Assembly (NCBI GenBank): GCA_003574685.1
Contig: QOCQ01000024.1
Span: 1-64,000 of the forward strand
Length of the DNA: 64,000 bases
Origin: Rhodospirillaceae bacterium SYSU D60007
Lineage (GTDB): Bacteria; Pseudomonadota; Alphaproteobacteria; Reyranellales; Reyranellaceae
Direction of reading: 5' to 3'
Position numbers and translations under genes: made by a program. Positions 62,290 through 64,000 of this stretch are shown here, piece after piece (positions within the stretch are counted from its first letter, which is position 1; each line of letters opens with the position of its first letter). The notes under the pieces are model-generated. The model was not told the DNA's origin. It did not search any database and saw only the letters and a program-made list of their open reading frames with translations.

Positions 62290-63165
62290 ATGACCCGCTT
62301 CTCCGCATCGGTCCATGGCTGGCTGCTGCTGTTGCCGGCCCTGGCCCTGCTGGCGCTGTTCACGCATTTCCCCGCCGCGGCGACGCTGGTCGACAGCTTC
62401 TGGTCGACGCCGCGCGGGGCGCGGGGCTCCGTCTTCATCGGCCTGGACAACTACCAGACCATGGTAGAGGACCCGGTATTCTGGACCTCGCTGGTCAACA
62501 GCACCTGGTTTGCCCTGGGCACGATCCCGCTGTCGATCGCGCTTGCCATCCTGATGGCGGTCTGGGTCAACGACCGCATCGCGGGCCGCACGCTGGTGCG
62601 CATGGCGTACTTCACGCCCACCATCCTGCCGATGATCGCGGTCGCCAACATCTGGCTCTTCTTCTATACGCCGCAATACGGGCTGCTGGAGCAGGTGCTG
62701 GGTGCCTTCGGCGCACCCTCCCATAACTGGCTCGGCAGCCAGAGCACGGCGTTGATCTGCGTCATCGTCGTGGCGATCTGGAAGGAAGCCGGATTCTTCA
62801 TGATCTTCTACCTGGCGGCTTTGCAGCAGATTCCGCCGCATCTGGCCGAAGCGGCAGCGCTGGAGGGCGCCTCGCGCTGGACCTACTTCCGCCGCGTACA
62901 GTTTCCGCTGCTGATGCCGACCACCCTCTTCGTTCTGGTCAACGCCGTGATCGGCGCCTTCCGCACCATCGACCATGTCATCGTGATGACGCGCGGCGGG
63001 CCGGACAATGCGACGTCGTTGCTGCTGTTTCACCTCTATCAGGTCGGCTTCAGCTTTTGGGATACAGGGTATGCAGCGGCGATCACGGCCGTGCTGTTGG
63101 CCATCCTGGCGTCGCTGGCGTTCAGCCAGTACTTCTTTCTTGAGCGGCGGATCCACTACCGATGA
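62290..63165 (+). CDS. Carbohydrate-type ABC transporter permease (UgpA/MalF-like)
   Basis: This 291-residue permease has six membrane helices, starting S-V-H-G-W-L-L-L-L-P-A-L-A-L-L-A-L-F. The coupling (EAA) loop is A-A-A-L-E-G-A-S-R-W-T-Y-F-R-R-V-Q-F-P. The sequence has V-F-I-G-L-D-N-Y, typical of UgpA/MalF. ATG 62290 is the likely start; a longer in-frame start overlaps the SBP gene. Its stop overlaps the next permease ATG (ATGA). Confidence 0.92.
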   Translation: MTRFSASVHGWLLLLPALALLALFTHFPAAATLVDSFWSTPRGARGSVFIGLDNYQTMVEDPVFWTSLVNSTWFALGTIPLSIALAILMAVWVNDRIAGRTLVRMAYFTPTILPMIAVANIWLFFYTPQYGLLEQVLGAFGAPSHNWLGSQSTALICVIVVAIWKEAGFFMIFYLAALQQIPPHLAEAAALEGASRWTYFRRVQFPLLMPTTLFVLVNAVIGAFRTIDHVIVMTRGGPDNATSLLLFHLYQVGFSFWDTGYAAAITAVLLAILASLAFSQYFFLERRIHYR

Positions 63166-64000
63166 GCGGCGAGGTGCGTCTCGACCCCTACGAGCCACGC
63201 GGCGCCGGGCGCGTGCTGGAAAGCACGGCTGCGGCCGTGCTGGCGATCCTCTGGGTCCTGCCGCTGCTCTATGCCGTGTGGACCGCCTTCCATCCCGCCG
63301 AGTTCTCCGCCCGTTTCACGCCGGATGCACCGCTGACACTGGAGAATTTCGAGCGCGCCTGGGTGGCCGCGCCCTTTGCCCGCTACTTCCTCAACTCCTT
63401 TCTGCTGGTGACGCTGATCCTGGTGAGCCAGTTCACGCTCTGCACGCTGGCCGCCTATGCCTTCGCGCGCTACGACTTCCCCGGCCGCGATCTCGCCTTC
63501 ATGCTGGTGCTGGTACAGCTCATGATCATGCCTGACGTGCTGATCGTCGAGAATTACCGCACGCTGAGCTGGCTCGGCATTCTCGATTCTATCCCGGCGA
63601 TCGCGCTTCCCTACGTTGCCTCGGCTTTCGGCATCTTTCTGCTGCGCCAGACTTTCAAGACCGTGCCCCGGGAACTCGATGACGCCGCGCGGGTGGAAGG
63701 CGCCAGCGCGCTGCAGGTGCTGTTCAAGGTCTATGTGCCGCTGGCCCGGCCGGTCTACATCGCCTATGGCCTGGTGTCGGTGAGCTACCATTGGAACAAC
63801 TTCCTCTGGCCGCTGATCGTCACCAACTCTGTCGAGTCGCGGCCGCTCACCGTGGGGCTGCAGGTGTTCTCCTCCGGCGACCAAGGGATAGACTGGTCGG
63901 TGATCTGTGCCGCCACCCTGATGACGTCCGCGCCGCTTCTGCTTGCTTTCCTGCTTTTCCAGCGCCAGTTCGTGCAAAGCTTCATGCGCGCAGGCATACG
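63162..64000 (+). CDS. Carbohydrate-type ABC transporter permease (UgpE/MalG-like), 3' end outside window
   Basis: This is an open frame of 279 codons without a stop up to the window end, so it is partial. It starts M-S-G-E-V-R-L-D-P-Y-E-P-R-G, has the helix A-A-A-V-L-A-I-L-W-V-L-P-L-L-Y-A-V-W, N-F-E-R-A-W, and F-A-R-Y-D-F-P-G-R. The EAA loop is D-A-A-R-V-E-G-A-S-A-L-Q-V-L-F-K-V-Y-V-P, typical of UgpE/MalG. It partners the upstream permease (4-bp overlap). The last visible residues (F-V-Q-S-F-M-R-A-G) indicate that only a few codons are missing. Confidence 0.9.
   Translation, partial: MSGEVRLDPYEPRGAGRVLESTAAAVLAILWVLPLLYAVWTAFHPAEFSARFTPDAPLTLENFERAWVAAPFARYFLNSFLLVTLILVSQFTLCTLAAYAFARYDFPGRDLAFMLVLVQLMIMPDVLIVENYRTLSWLGILDSIPAIALPYVASAFGIFLLRQTFKTVPRELDDAARVEGASALQVLFKVYVPLARPVYIAYGLVSVSYHWNNFLWPLIVTNSVESRPLTVGLQVFSSGDQGIDWSVICAATLMTSAPLLLAFLLFQRQFVQSFMRAGI

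Overview
The window is dense, GC-rich, operon-organised chromosomal DNA that fits a metabolically versatile alphaproteobacterium. The COQ9-family gene divergent from rpsU, the split three-gene pnt transhydrogenase (alpha1, alpha2, beta), the YdcH and TIGR02444 small proteins, and the many ABC uptake and acyl-CoA genes all point that way. The genus cannot be fixed from the sequence. Coding density is very high and no gap exceeds about 270 bp. I saw no tRNA, rRNA, CRISPR array or intact transposase.

Layout. 1-177: IS-end-like and hairpin repeats. 178-1101: small conserved proteins. 1144-5122: trehalose operon otsB - GH15 glucosidase - otsA. 5196-8748: acyl-CoA dehydrogenase, purE-purK, COQ9. 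8947-10774: rpsU with a clear terminator, then an amidohydrolase. 10839-13946: pntAA-pntAB-pntB (minus strand). 14120-18226: hydroxyacid dehydrogenase, aldo/keto reductase, VOC protein divergent from a CGNR regulator, CorA/ZntB-type transporter. 18234-20047: SCP2, enoyl-CoA hydratase and an unknown 165-aa protein (minus). 20238-28308: a cluster in the gene order of the acyclic terpene (atu) pathway, atuB-C-D-D-E-F, with a duplicated citronellyl-CoA-dehydrogenase-like gene. It is interrupted by three palindromic repeat elements.

28348-30424: exported protein with two 57-residue cysteine repeats plus an alpha/beta hydrolase; GST. 30484-33066: SsuABC/TauABC-type importer. 33135-43909: two branched-chain-type binding proteins, livHMGF, an aryl-CoA synthetase of feruloyl-CoA synthetase type, a membrane class III cyclase and an acyl-CoA dehydrogenase in one tight run, probably uptake, CoA activation and oxidation of an aromatic or branched acid. 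43931-46614: a PAP2/haloperoxidase-type protein with a decayed internal duplicate, divergent from an N-terminal AraC-HTH/TPR regulator. 46630-53169: GNAT-Rrf2-104-aa operon (minus), then boxC-boxB and a benzoate-CoA ligase for aerobic benzoyl-CoA epoxidation (boxA is not in the window). 53166-53773: a decayed endonuclease/exonuclease/phosphatase-family pseudogene. 53814-59612: Dpp/Opp-type peptide importer (minus). 59881-64000: Ugp/Mal-type importer; its last permease runs off the window.

The common theme is import of small organic acids, peptides and sugars or polyols, and their CoA-dependent catabolism. The most notable non-coding features are several perfect palindromes that look like operators (1123-1138, 18649-18666, 20185-20208, 16577-16602), a family of CGCCACTCCAGTGGCG-centred elements, and a 98-bp inverted repeat built from CACAGAG units.
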